From an uncultured Mucilaginibacter sp. (GTDB lineage Bacteria > Bacteroidota > Bacteroidia > Sphingobacteriales > Sphingobacteriaceae): a stretch of 6,325 nucleotides of DNA. The stretch spans positions 1 to 6,325 of the forward strand of contig NZ_CAMLOV010000242.1 in assembly GCF_946481715.1 (NCBI RefSeq). The letters run 5' to 3'. The position numbers and the translations under genes are program-made. Numbering within the stretch: position 1 is the stretch's first letter; every line of letters begins with the position of its first letter. The notes under the pieces were generated by a model. The model made no database searches and was not told the origin of the DNA. It saw nothing but the letters and a program-made list of their open reading frames with translations. Positions 1 to 5,496 of the stretch are shown piece by piece.

Positions 1-249
1 TGTACGCATCATCGTGCCCGGGGCGGCGGAAAAAGTTGCAAAACTTGCAGTTGGAGTGCAAACATTGGTGGTGTTTACGTTACGGTCTATCTGCCAGGTA
101 ACTTTGCCATGGGGCACCTGTATCTTGCGCAGCTCGTTAGCGGTGTACATGAGGTCAGCGGTGGAAGCGTTATGGTAGAGGTAAACCCCTTCATCCTGGC
201 TCAAAAAATCGAAAGCTAAAGCGCGCTGCAACAGATCGGCTGTATTCAT
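1..249 (-). pseudogene. mqnC: MqnC (cyclic dehypoxanthinyl futalosine synthase), 5' part, frameshifted
   Basis: This is the N-terminal end of a radical-SAM enzyme of the futalosine pathway, which cyclises dehypoxanthine futalosine on the way to menaquinone. The start is ATG at 247-249. Residues 1-65 read in frame, with ADLMYTANELRK and then KVTWQIDRNVNTTNVCT, both very typical of MqnC rather than MqnE. The frame is then lost. The expected continuation NCKFCNFFRRPGHDDAY is present at 2-52, but in another frame. Adding one base next to the CC at 53-54 restores the [4Fe-4S] motif CxxxCxxC (C64, then the TGC codons at 47-49 and 38-40). Uncorrected, the frame continues to the window edge as unrelated residues. 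Either the gene is broken or the base call is wrong. The gene runs off the left edge, so the rest cannot be judged. Family assignment is strong; the pseudogene status is uncertain. Confidence 0.85.
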
Positions 250-252
250 ATA

Positions 253-284
253 CAAATATACGTGGTGGAAGGGAAAAGGTGAAA
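253..284 (-). promoter_or_regulatory. Putative promoter of mqnC
   Basis: On the minus strand, TATATTTG (253-260) matches the Bacteroidota -7 box TAnnTTTG exactly. It ends three bases before the ATG codon of mqnC. A TTTC at 281-284, 20 bases further upstream and inside the heptamer repeat, could serve as a weak -33 element. With this spacing the transcript would start at or almost at the start codon, giving a leaderless or nearly leaderless message. Confidence 0.55.
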
Positions 285-326
285 GCAGAAAGGTAAAAGG
301 TTAAAGGTAAAAGATGAAAGGTGGTA
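271..326 (+). repeat. Tandem degenerate heptamer repeat, consensus GGTRAAA
   Basis: Seven consecutive 7-base units run from 271 to 319 (for example GGTGAAA at 278-284, GGTAAAA at 292-298 and again at 306-312, GATGAAA at 313-319), followed by a decayed eighth unit to 326. The period is exactly seven, with no insertions. On the other strand the unit reads TTTYACC. It lies between the two divergent promoters of mqnC and the gene at 379 and has no coding role. It resembles in style the short tandemly repeated heptamers described in cyanobacteria, but the unit sequence is different. The function is unknown. Confidence 0.8.
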
Positions 327-331
327 TTGGG

Positions 332-362
332 TTGACAAAGGGCCGATTTATGTTTAGATTTG
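332..362 (+). promoter_or_regulatory. Putative promoter of the membrane protein gene at 379
   Basis: TAGATTTG at 355-362 is a perfect TAnnTTTG -7 box. It is preceded at a 20-base spacing by TTG (332-334), which fits the TTG-N17-23-TAnnTTTG form known from Flavobacterium and Bacteroides. The start codon follows 16 bases after the -7 box, giving a short leader without a Shine-Dalgarno sequence, as is usual for the phylum. Confidence 0.65.
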
Positions 363-378
363 AGTAGGCCTATAACCA

Positions 379-984
379 ATGAAGAGACCCGTGTTTTCCC
401 GAATTTATTTCCCCGGACTTATCAGTCTGGTGCTTTTGCCATTGATGTGCTATGGGTACTTTGCTTACCAAGCCGGGCTCAGCAAAATGTCGGGAATGGA
501 TGTTGCTTTTGCCGATGTGGATTTTTTTGAGCGGGTGAAATTTGATGTTAAAAATTTTGAAGCACGCAGCACGAAATTCGAAATTTCGGGAGATGCGAAA
601 AACAATAGTGCTACCCTATCAAAACTCAAAATTTTATGCAACGACATTATCCGCAAGAACAAATATGGCGAAGGAGTAATGGTGACTATAAAAGACGACG
701 CGGATTACCAGGATTTTGTTAACTTGATGGATGTAGGGCTTAGCACAAAAGTTTCATTCACTGCTTATCAAAATAAGGTATTTTACACATTGTTTAAACC
801 GGTAAAAACAGAGTGGGGGCGGGTGCCCCATCCCATACACGACTATTTTGAAATCGTTTATAATCGTTCAGAACTACCTCTTTTAGCCACCATTTCGAGA
901 TTTTGGCCTTCCGCAATCGCATTTTTATTAATGATATTCTTCGCCATCCGAAGCAAACGCCGACGATTAGCTGCCGATATTTAA
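379..984 (+). CDS. Two-helix membrane protein of unknown function
   Basis: I do not recognise this 201-residue protein. It starts with a short basic segment (MKRPVFSR) and a hydrophobic helix at about 11-30. A mostly polar domain at about 35-165 follows, then a second helix at about 175-191 and a basic tail RSKRRR. By the positive-inside rule both ends are cytoplasmic and the middle domain is periplasmic. Within that domain, residues 80-138 (helix, the strand VMVTIKDD, DYQDFVNLMDVG, then two strands) recall the periplasmic fold of ExbD/TolR-type proteins. There is no convincing sequence identity, and ExbD has only one helix. The gene has a good Bacteroidota promoter of its own and ends 26 bases before the convergent gene at 1011. 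It appears monocistronic. The coding call is firm because of length, membrane pattern and promoter; the function is open. Confidence 0.8.
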   Translation: MKRPVFSRIYFPGLISLVLLPLMCYGYFAYQAGLSKMSGMDVAFADVDFFERVKFDVKNFEARSTKFEISGDAKNNSATLSKLKILCNDIIRKNKYGEGVMVTIKDDADYQDFVNLMDVGLSTKVSFTAYQNKVFYTLFKPVKTEWGRVPHPIHDYFEIVYNRSELPLLATISRFWPSAIAFLLMIFFAIRSKRRRLAADI

Positions 985-1010
985 CTATCCACGCTAACCT
1001 ATCCTCCCCC

Positions 1011-1934
1011 TTACATAAAACTATCCGCTTCCCTGTATGCTTTTATCAGGGCCAGTTCGCCTTCTTTGCCTTTGCCGGCGTTGCCGTGTTCCATGCCCAT
1101 TATGCCGCGGTAGCCTTTATCGTAAATGTGTTTAAATATGTTTTTGTAGTTCATTTCGCCGGTGCCGGGTTCATTACGGCCGGGGTTGTCGCCAATTTGG
1201 TAATAGCCTATTTCGTCGATGCATAAATTCAGTGTTGGGATGATGTTGCCCTGGTTGCGCTGTACGTGGTACATATCGTACAGTATTTTACAGTTTGGGC
1301 TGCCAACGGCCTTGCAAATTTCGTAGGCCTGGTCGGGCGTGCGGAGGAAAAGGTTTGGGTTATCGCTAAGGGGCTCTAACACCATCATAATGCCCTCAGG
1401 TTCCAAAATAGCGGTGCCTTTTTTAATGGCCTCTATTACATGCCCGGTTTGTACGCCAATGGGCAGCCAACGGTCAAAATCGCCGGGCACAACCGTTACC
1501 AGTTTACTATTAATACGTTTGGCTACTTCTACCGCCTGCCGGCACGATTTTACAAAATTATCTACATGCTCCTGCTTGCCCGAAGCCAGCATATTGCCGT
1601 CGTTGCTTAGCCCCGGCTGCACAAATACGCCCATGGCCATGCCAAGTTTTGCCAAAGTATCGCCTATCTTTTTCTGCTGTTCTACCGGGCGGCCGCTCAT
1701 GCCGTTATCCTCTATAGCGCGGAAACCCTGCTCGTAAGCAAACTTTATCTGGTCCACAAAATCATTGCCGGCGTGGTTTTTAAACATACCATCGTGTATG
1801 CCATAATTAAGGTTGAAGGGTTTGCCCGCGGCGGATGAAGTATTTTTAGGGGATGCAGCAGCATTTACAATACCGCCTGTAAGTAAAGCACTGCCGGCCA
1901 GCATGGAGCTTTGCACAAAGTTTCTGCGTTTCAT
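1011..1934 (-). CDS. Tat-exported TIM-barrel protein, hydroxypyruvate isomerase-like
   Basis: This 307-residue protein belongs to the xylose-isomerase-like TIM-barrel family, in the group containing hydroxypyruvate isomerase (Hyi). The signatures are YDMYHVQRNQGN (219-230) and QIGDNPGRNEPGTGEMNY (246-263), both hallmark Hyi stretches. The probable metal ligands are E187 (VLEPL), D220, Q246 and E282 (MGMEHG), with H223 nearby. The N-terminus MKRRNFVQ plus a hydrophobic stretch ending in NAAA is a twin-arginine signal with cleavage near residue 27, so the enzyme should act in the periplasm. I chose ATG at 1932-1934 because translation then begins at the signal peptide. An upstream ATG at 2096 would add 54 residues encoded by an intergenic repeat and is not credible. 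The substrate is unknown: hydroxypyruvate itself is a cytoplasmic metabolite, so a keto-sugar epimerase or isomerase role is as likely. The gene stands alone. Confidence 0.88.
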   Translation of the reverse strand: MKRRNFVQSSMLAGSALLTGGIVNAAASPKNTSSAAGKPFNLNYGIHDGMFKNHAGNDFVDQIKFAYEQGFRAIEDNGMSGRPVEQQKKIGDTLAKLGMAMGVFVQPGLSNDGNMLASGKQEHVDNFVKSCRQAVEVAKRINSKLVTVVPGDFDRWLPIGVQTGHVIEAIKKGTAILEPEGIMMVLEPLSDNPNLFLRTPDQAYEICKAVGSPNCKILYDMYHVQRNQGNIIPTLNLCIDEIGYYQIGDNPGRNEPGTGEMNYKNIFKHIYDKGYRGIMGMEHGNAGKGKEGELALIKAYREADSFM

Positions 1935-1956
1935 ATATAGGGTTATTTGGTGCAGG

Positions 1957-1987
1957 CAAGATAGGGGAAAATTGTCGGGATGGCAAA
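1957..1987 (-). promoter_or_regulatory. Candidate promoter of the TIM-barrel gene
   Basis: On the minus strand, TTTG (1984-1987) is followed after 20 bases by TATCTTG (1957-1963), an imperfect TAnnTTTG box. The box ends 22 bases before the start codon. Position and spacing suit a Bacteroidota promoter, but the -7 box has mismatches. Confidence 0.4.
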
Positions 1988-2002
1988 GAGGAAGCCCTAA
2001 TA

Positions 2003-2077
2003 TCGAACACCGAATGTCCAATGTCGAATACCGAAGTTTTAAAATTCGATATTCATTATTCGAAATTCTGTGTTCGG
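2003..2077. repeat. Heptamer-repeat hairpin (two arms of five 7-nt units)
   Basis: The left arm (2003-2037) is five tandem heptamers of the type YCGAAYA/TCGAATR. The right arm (2043-2077) is five heptamers of the same type on the opposite strand. The loop is five bases (2038-2042). Comparing the left arm with the reverse complement of the right, I count 26 of 35 positions identical, and some mismatches would still pair as G-U. The hairpin lies between the end of the NlpC/P60 gene and the promoter of the next minus-strand gene. The minus-strand right flank is not followed by a clean U-tract, so it is not an ordinary terminator. Because three heptamers equal seven codons, both strands read through as a spurious seven-residue peptide repeat (EHRMSNV EYRSFKI on plus). 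Confidence 0.85.
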
Positions 2078-2088
2078 CATTTTTTCCG

Positions 2089-2667
2089 CTACTCAAACAC
2101 CCTCACCGTTTTCATATACCTGCCTACGTAATAGCTATTCATCGGCGTTTCTGTAACGCCCAGGTTATCGTGGCCCGATGTGGAGTGGATAAACCGCAAT
2201 TCCTGACCGGGCGTGGCTAAAATGATGCCCATATGCCCCACTACGCGTATGGTGCTATCGGTACCGGTAAAAAGTACCAGGTCGCCGGTTTTGGCATCTT
2301 TCAGGTCCACCTCGCGGTGCATATAAGTAAAGCCAACCGAGGTGCGCGGAACGGCTATGCCAAAATGATTGAAAACGTAAGTGATAAAGCCCGAGCAGTC
2401 GAAACCGTCTGCCGGGGTGGTGCCGCCATATTTGTAGGGTACGCCGGTAAGCGTTTGGGCAAAGGTAACCAGTTCTAAAGGTGTGGTTTGCCCTGTTATT
2501 ATCCGGGTGGTTTGCCCGGCGCTGTCGGGTTTTGGGGGCGGTATAATGCCCTCGGGCGTTTTCTTCACCGTATCCCCGGCGCTTGTTATTACGTAGGTTG
2601 GCTCTTCGGGGCCACCGCAACCCAACGCAGCCATCAATAACAGTATATACAAGGCCCCCTTTTTCAT
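2089..2667 (-). CDS. NlpC/P60 family cell-wall peptidase, probable lipoprotein
   Basis: This 192-residue protein has an N-terminal signal (MKKGALYILLLMAALGC) ending at Cys17, a probable though non-classical lipobox. A Pro/Thr-rich linker (about 18-60) follows, then an NlpC/P60 domain (about 64-190). The domain carries the catalytic Cys91 in GFDCSGF, His145 in GHMGI and a third polar residue, His161, in FIHSTS. Members cleave peptide stems of peptidoglycan, usually gamma-D-Glu to diamino acid bonds, so it should act in the periplasm. The start at 2665-2667 is chosen because it directly precedes the signal peptide; an ATG at 2721 would add 18 residues that spoil it. The gene is divergent from the sugar operon and separated from the downstream gene by the heptamer hairpin. 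There is no sign of co-function with its neighbours. The exact cleavage specificity cannot be read from sequence. Confidence 0.9.
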   Translation of the reverse strand: MKKGALYILLLMAALGCGGPEEPTYVITSAGDTVKKTPEGIIPPPKPDSAGQTTRIITGQTTPLELVTFAQTLTGVPYKYGGTTPADGFDCSGFITYVFNHFGIAVPRTSVGFTYMHREVDLKDAKTGDLVLFTGTDSTIRVVGHMGIILATPGQELRFIHSTSGHDNLGVTETPMNSYYVGRYMKTVRVFE

Positions 2668-2820
2668 GTTTATACTACACAAAACCAACTGTTTAGTTTT
2701 AACGGCAAAAAGTAAAGGCATTTAAGCCGTTTTTTTGCTGCGCCGTGCTACTATCATTTAAGCGGCCGCTCATATCGCTGAATTTACCTGTCAACACTAC
2801 ATTTTTAGCGGATTTAGTAA

Positions 2821-2850
2821 TTTAAACTGCAATATTTTTCTTTACTTGCG
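2821..2850 (+). promoter_or_regulatory. Weak candidate promoter of the sugar operon
   Basis: TACTTGCG (2843-2850) matches four of the six fixed positions of TAnnTTTG. It lies 17 bases before the start codon at 2868, and a TTTA (2821-2824) sits 18 bases upstream of it. The operon must have a promoter in the 2668-2867 divergent region, but this match is poor and no clear operator repeat is seen. Confidence 0.25.
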
Positions 2851-2867
2851 TATCAATTATCAACCAA

Positions 2868-3197
2868 ATGAAACGCTACACGCTTACGCTCGACCTGCAG
2901 GATGATCCCGCGCTAATTGCCGAATATGAAAGCTACCACCAACAGGTATGGCCCGAAATTTTGCAAAGCATCACCGGCAGCGGGATAGAAAACATGGAAA
3001 TATACCGCTACGCCAACCGCCTTTTTATGATTATGGAGGTGAACGACAGTTTCAGCTTTGAAGCTAAAGGCGCTGCAGATGCCGCTAACCCAAAAGTACA
3101 GGAGTGGGAGCAGTTGATGTGGAAATTCCAAAAGCCGCTACCCGGTGCAAAGCCCGGCGAGAAATGGATTTTGATGGATAAAATATTTCAGTTGTAA
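2868..3197 (+). CDS. RhaM-type sugar mutarotase (probably for L-fucose)
   Basis: This 109-residue protein belongs to the L-rhamnose mutarotase family (DUF718/COG3254), which interconverts alpha and beta anomers of a deoxy sugar in the cytoplasm. The signature is YESYHQQVWPEI (20-31) with the presumed catalytic His24, as in RhaM (YxxxHxxxWPE), and EWEQLMWKFQ (79-88), the aromatic C-terminal motif. Length agrees with the family (about 104-115). It is the first gene of a three-gene operon, four bases before a fuconolactonase-like gene. The neighbours suggest that L-fucose, rather than L-rhamnose, is the substrate: COG3254 proteins also occur in non-phosphorylating fucose clusters. E. coli FucU, the better-known fucose mutarotase, belongs to a different fold. 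I leave the symbol empty because the substrate is inferred. Confidence 0.88.
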   Translation: MKRYTLTLDLQDDPALIAEYESYHQQVWPEILQSITGSGIENMEIYRYANRLFMIMEVNDSFSFEAKGAADAANPKVQEWEQLMWKFQKPLPGAKPGEKWILMDKIFQL

Positions 3198-3201
3198 TTT
3201 T

Positions 3202-4029
3202 ATGCAGAGGATAGATTCGCACCAGCATTTTTGGAAGTTCGACCCGTTGCGGGATGCCTGGATAACCGATGACATGGCTGTAATTCAGCGCGATTTTTAC
3301 CCGGCAGACCTGCACCCCGTGCTGGCTGCAAATGGCATAGATGCCTGCATAGCCGTGCAAGCCAGCCAAAGCGAAACGGAGACCGATTTTTTGGTACAAT
3401 TAGCCACGCAAAACCCTTTTATAAAAGGCGTAGTAGGGTGGGTAGGCCTACAGGCAGATAACCTTGCCGAGCGCCTGCAGCATTATAAACAGTACAGCGT
3501 TGTAAAAGGCTTCCGCCACGTTTTACAAGCAGAGCCAGGCGAGTTTATGCTGGGCGAAAAATTTATGCGGGGTATTTCCCAATTGCACCAGTATGGCTTT
3601 ACTTACGATGTTTTAATAACGCATAAGCAGTTAAGCTATGCCGAAAAACTGGTGGCAGCCTCCCCAAATCAAAAATTTGTGATAGATCACCTGGCCAAGC
3701 CTGCCATTAAAGCGCAGGAACTGGAGCCATGGGCCAGCGAGATACATGCCATTGCGCAGCACAAAAATGTGCTTTGCAAAGTAAGCGGCTTTTGCACCGA
3801 GGCCGATTGGGATAACTGGCAACCCGCAGATATTAAACCTTATTTGGATGTGGTTTTCGGAGCCTTTGGCCTGGATAGGCTGATGTTCGGGTCTGATTGG
3901 CCGGTATGCCTTGTTGCAGGTGGCTACGGCAAAACAATAGAATTTTTACAACAATATATGGCAGCATTTACCAAAACAGAACAGGATAAGTTTTGGGGCG
4001 GTAATGCGGCATTATTTTACAACTTATAA
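3202..4029 (+). CDS. Amidohydrolase family 2, L-fuconolactonase-like
   Basis: This 275-residue TIM-barrel hydrolase (COG3618) opens a sugar lactone to the aldonic acid in the cytoplasm. It begins almost directly with the metal motif DSHQHFW (H7, H9). GFRHVLQ follows (K102, H106), then His141 (LITHKQL), His163 (IDHLAKP) and Asp232 in the C-terminal FGSDWPV motif, the usual catalytic Asp. Length is normal for fuconolactonase-type enzymes. The start codon lies four bases after the mutarotase stop, and the stop lies two bases before the SDR start, so the three are translated from one message. With a fucose-dehydrogenase-type SDR next door, L-fucono-lactone is the most likely substrate. Rhamnonolactone or a galactonolactone are alternatives within the same family. 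Confidence 0.88.
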   Translation: MQRIDSHQHFWKFDPLRDAWITDDMAVIQRDFYPADLHPVLAANGIDACIAVQASQSETETDFLVQLATQNPFIKGVVGWVGLQADNLAERLQHYKQYSVVKGFRHVLQAEPGEFMLGEKFMRGISQLHQYGFTYDVLITHKQLSYAEKLVAASPNQKFVIDHLAKPAIKAQELEPWASEIHAIAQHKNVLCKVSGFCTEADWDNWQPADIKPYLDVVFGAFGLDRLMFGSDWPVCLVAGGYGKTIEFLQQYMAAFTKTEQDKFWGGNAALFYNL

Positions 4030-4031
4030 AA

Positions 4032-4823
4032 ATGGATTTACAGCTTAAAGGCAAAGTAGTAATAGTAACCGGCGGCGCGCGCGGTATTGGTAAAGGCATA
4101 GTGGTATCGCTGGCCAACGAAGGCGCTATACCCTTCATCATTAGCCGCACCGAAGCGGAGAATTTAAAAACGGTAGCAGAAATAGAGCAGGCCGGTGGCA
4201 AAGCTTACCACACCGTTGCACAACTAAGCGACCCGCAAGCTTGCGAACGCGCCGTTGCAGAAGTAATTAAACAATGCGGCCGCATAGACGGGCTGGTGAA
4301 CAATGCAGGCGAAAACGACGGCGTTGGGCTGCTAAACGGCAGTTACGAAAAGTTTGTGCAATCGCTCCACAAAAACCTGATACATTACTACATGGTGGCG
4401 CATTATGCCCTGCCCGAACTTATTAAATCGCAGGGGAGTATAGTTAATATTACTTCTAAAGTGGCCGATACAGGGCAGGGGAGTACATCTGCCTACGCTG
4501 CATCCAACGGTGGCCGCAACGCCCTTACGCGCGAATGGGCCGTAGAACTGCTACCGCATAATATCCGGGTAAATGCCGTGGCTGTTGCCGAGTGCTACAC
4601 CCCGCTGTACGACCGATGGATAAAAACCCTGCCAAACCCCGAAGAAAAACTGGCATCCATCACTTCAAAAATACCCCTTGGTAAACGCATGACCACTATG
4701 GAAGAAATTGCTGATACGGTGGTGTTCCTGCTGTCGCCAAAATCGAGCCACACTACAGGGCAAATTACTTACGTAGATGGCGGGTACACGCATTTAGACA
4801 GATCGATAGGGTTACAGGATTAG
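4032..4823 (+). CDS. SDR oxidoreductase, L-fucose dehydrogenase-like, with YxxxN
   Basis: This 263-residue classical short-chain dehydrogenase should oxidise a sugar to its lactone with NAD(P). The Rossmann motif TGGARGIG is at 13-20 and NNAG at 90-93. The tetrad Asn is N115 and the catalytic Ser S142 (NITSK). Tyr155 follows exactly 13 residues after the Ser. The C-terminus (AECYTPLYDRW, IPLGKRMTT, SSHTTGQ, VDGGYTHLDR) is the pattern of L-fucose dehydrogenase-type SDRs. Oddly, the position that should be the catalytic Lys of YxxxK is Asn159 (codon AAC, 4506-4508). The rest of the fold is intact, so this is not simple decay. It is either a subfamily trait or a recent substitution. The gene is last in the operon and its end overlaps the convergent HD gene by 12 bases. 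Fold is certain, substrate inferred. Confidence 0.88.
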   Translation: MDLQLKGKVVIVTGGARGIGKGIVVSLANEGAIPFIISRTEAENLKTVAEIEQAGGKAYHTVAQLSDPQACERAVAEVIKQCGRIDGLVNNAGENDGVGLLNGSYEKFVQSLHKNLIHYYMVAHYALPELIKSQGSIVNITSKVADTGQGSTSAYAASNGGRNALTREWAVELLPHNIRVNAVAVAECYTPLYDRWIKTLPNPEEKLASITSKIPLGKRMTTMEEIADTVVFLLSPKSSHTTGQITYVDGGYTHLDRSIGLQD

Positions 4824-5399
4824 CAACCTATCTATATTGGCCAGCTTTTTTTCCTGTAAAACGGTTTGGCCGTATTTGGTAAAGTATTTATGCCTTATCA
4901 TCCAATTGAGGTTTAGCTCGCGCCATTCCTCGTCGGTATGTTTTTTGGGGAGCTTAGCTTCCCATTCCATGCGGAGGCGCAGGGCATAGTTAAGGTAATC
5001 ATCTTTTGCCAAATGGAACATATCGGCATCGCACATTACCTGCTCAACTAAGTTTTGTGGCAGTTGCGGCATTTTGGTAGAAACGATGCAATCCATTACG
5101 CTGTTGATGATATCCTCATCGCAATTTTGCTGTTTCAAAAATGTGGCGGCAATAGCAATGCTGTTGTCCTCGTGCCCGGTGTAGGCATAACAATAGCCGG
5201 TATCATGAAACCAGGCCGCCAGCTTTACAATATCCATTTCCTTTTTATCAACCCCGCTGTTTCGGCCAATCTCCTCTGCAGCGTTAACCACATCCTGTGT
5301 ATGCGCCAGGTTATGAAAATACATCCCTGCGGGGAGTTGGCTGCTGAGCAGCGAAGTTACAAAGGAAGAAGCACGCCTTATTAGTATTGCCGAAGCCAT
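4812..5399 (-). CDS. HD-domain phosphohydrolase
   Basis: This 195-residue HD-superfamily protein has metal-binding residues at H29-N30 and H33 (YFHNLAHTQDVV), H65-D66 (LAAWFHDTGY), H76-E77 (GHEDNS) and D124 (CDADMFHLA). This is a full set for a divalent-metal phosphohydrolase acting on nucleotides or phosphodiesters. The rest of the protein is helical, with no membrane segment. The pattern strongly recalls the N-terminal half of Bacteroidota proteins in which an HD domain is joined to a PycTM (DUF5706) membrane effector; here the protein stops where the membrane part would begin. I chose ATG at 5397-5399; a GTG directly before it is possible but less likely. It is transcribed alone, convergent with the sugar operon. 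The substrate is unknown, and a housekeeping nucleotidase role is equally possible. Confidence 0.88.
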   Translation of the reverse strand: MASAILIRRASSFVTSLLSSQLPAGMYFHNLAHTQDVVNAAEEIGRNSGVDKKEMDIVKLAAWFHDTGYCYAYTGHEDNSIAIAATFLKQQNCDEDIINSVMDCIVSTKMPQLPQNLVEQVMCDADMFHLAKDDYLNYALRLRMEWEAKLPKKHTDEEWRELNLNWMIRHKYFTKYGQTVLQEKKLANIDRLLIL

Positions 5400-5456
5400 C
5401 ACAATTGGTTTGTGCGATGGTAACCAACAATTCTGTAGGAATTTTGAATTATAAAA

Positions 5457-5478
5457 CGCCCTTGTATATTTTTAGGCG
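5457..5478 (-). terminator. Weak hairpin after the four-helix protein gene
   Basis: On the minus strand CGCC (5475-5478) can pair with GGCG (5457-5460), followed by TTTTAT. It lies 19 bases beyond the stop of the gene at 5497. The stem is only four pairs with a 14-base loop, so this is a poor terminator candidate. Confidence 0.25.
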
Positions 5479-5496
5479 ATTATGACAGCGTAATTA

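Noticed and set aside
191..379. Small minus-strand frame across the promoter region
   Set aside because: It overlaps the mqnC start in another frame and reads through the heptamer repeat and both promoters.
903..1226. Plus-strand frame over the end of the membrane gene and the TIM-barrel gene
   Set aside because: It is a shadow of two well-supported genes and has no family features.
1011..2096. A 361-residue version of the TIM-barrel protein starting at ATG 2096
   Set aside because: The extra 54 residues are encoded by the heptamer hairpin and flanking DNA, and a proper Tat signal begins at 1934.
1813..2220. Plus-strand frame with an EHRMSNV EYRSFKI stretch
   Set aside because: The peptide is a translation of the 7-nt repeat; the remainder is antisense to two real genes.
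2089..2721. NlpC/P60 start at 2721
   Set aside because: It would place 18 extra residues before a normal signal peptide, whereas ATG 2665-2667 begins it exactly.
2701..2731. AACGGC (2701-2706) and GCCGTT (2726-2731) followed by T's, a terminator-like dyad
   Set aside because: The stem is six pairs with a long 19-base loop, and it lies upstream of both divergent genes, where no transcript would end on the plus strand.
2761..2770. Perfect 10-base palindrome AGCGGCCGCT in the divergent region
   Set aside because: It is short, without spacer or second copy; it could be an operator, but nothing else supports it.
5055..5384. Plus-strand frame antisense to the HD gene
   Set aside because: The HD frame has a full metal-binding motif set, while this one has no recognisable feature.
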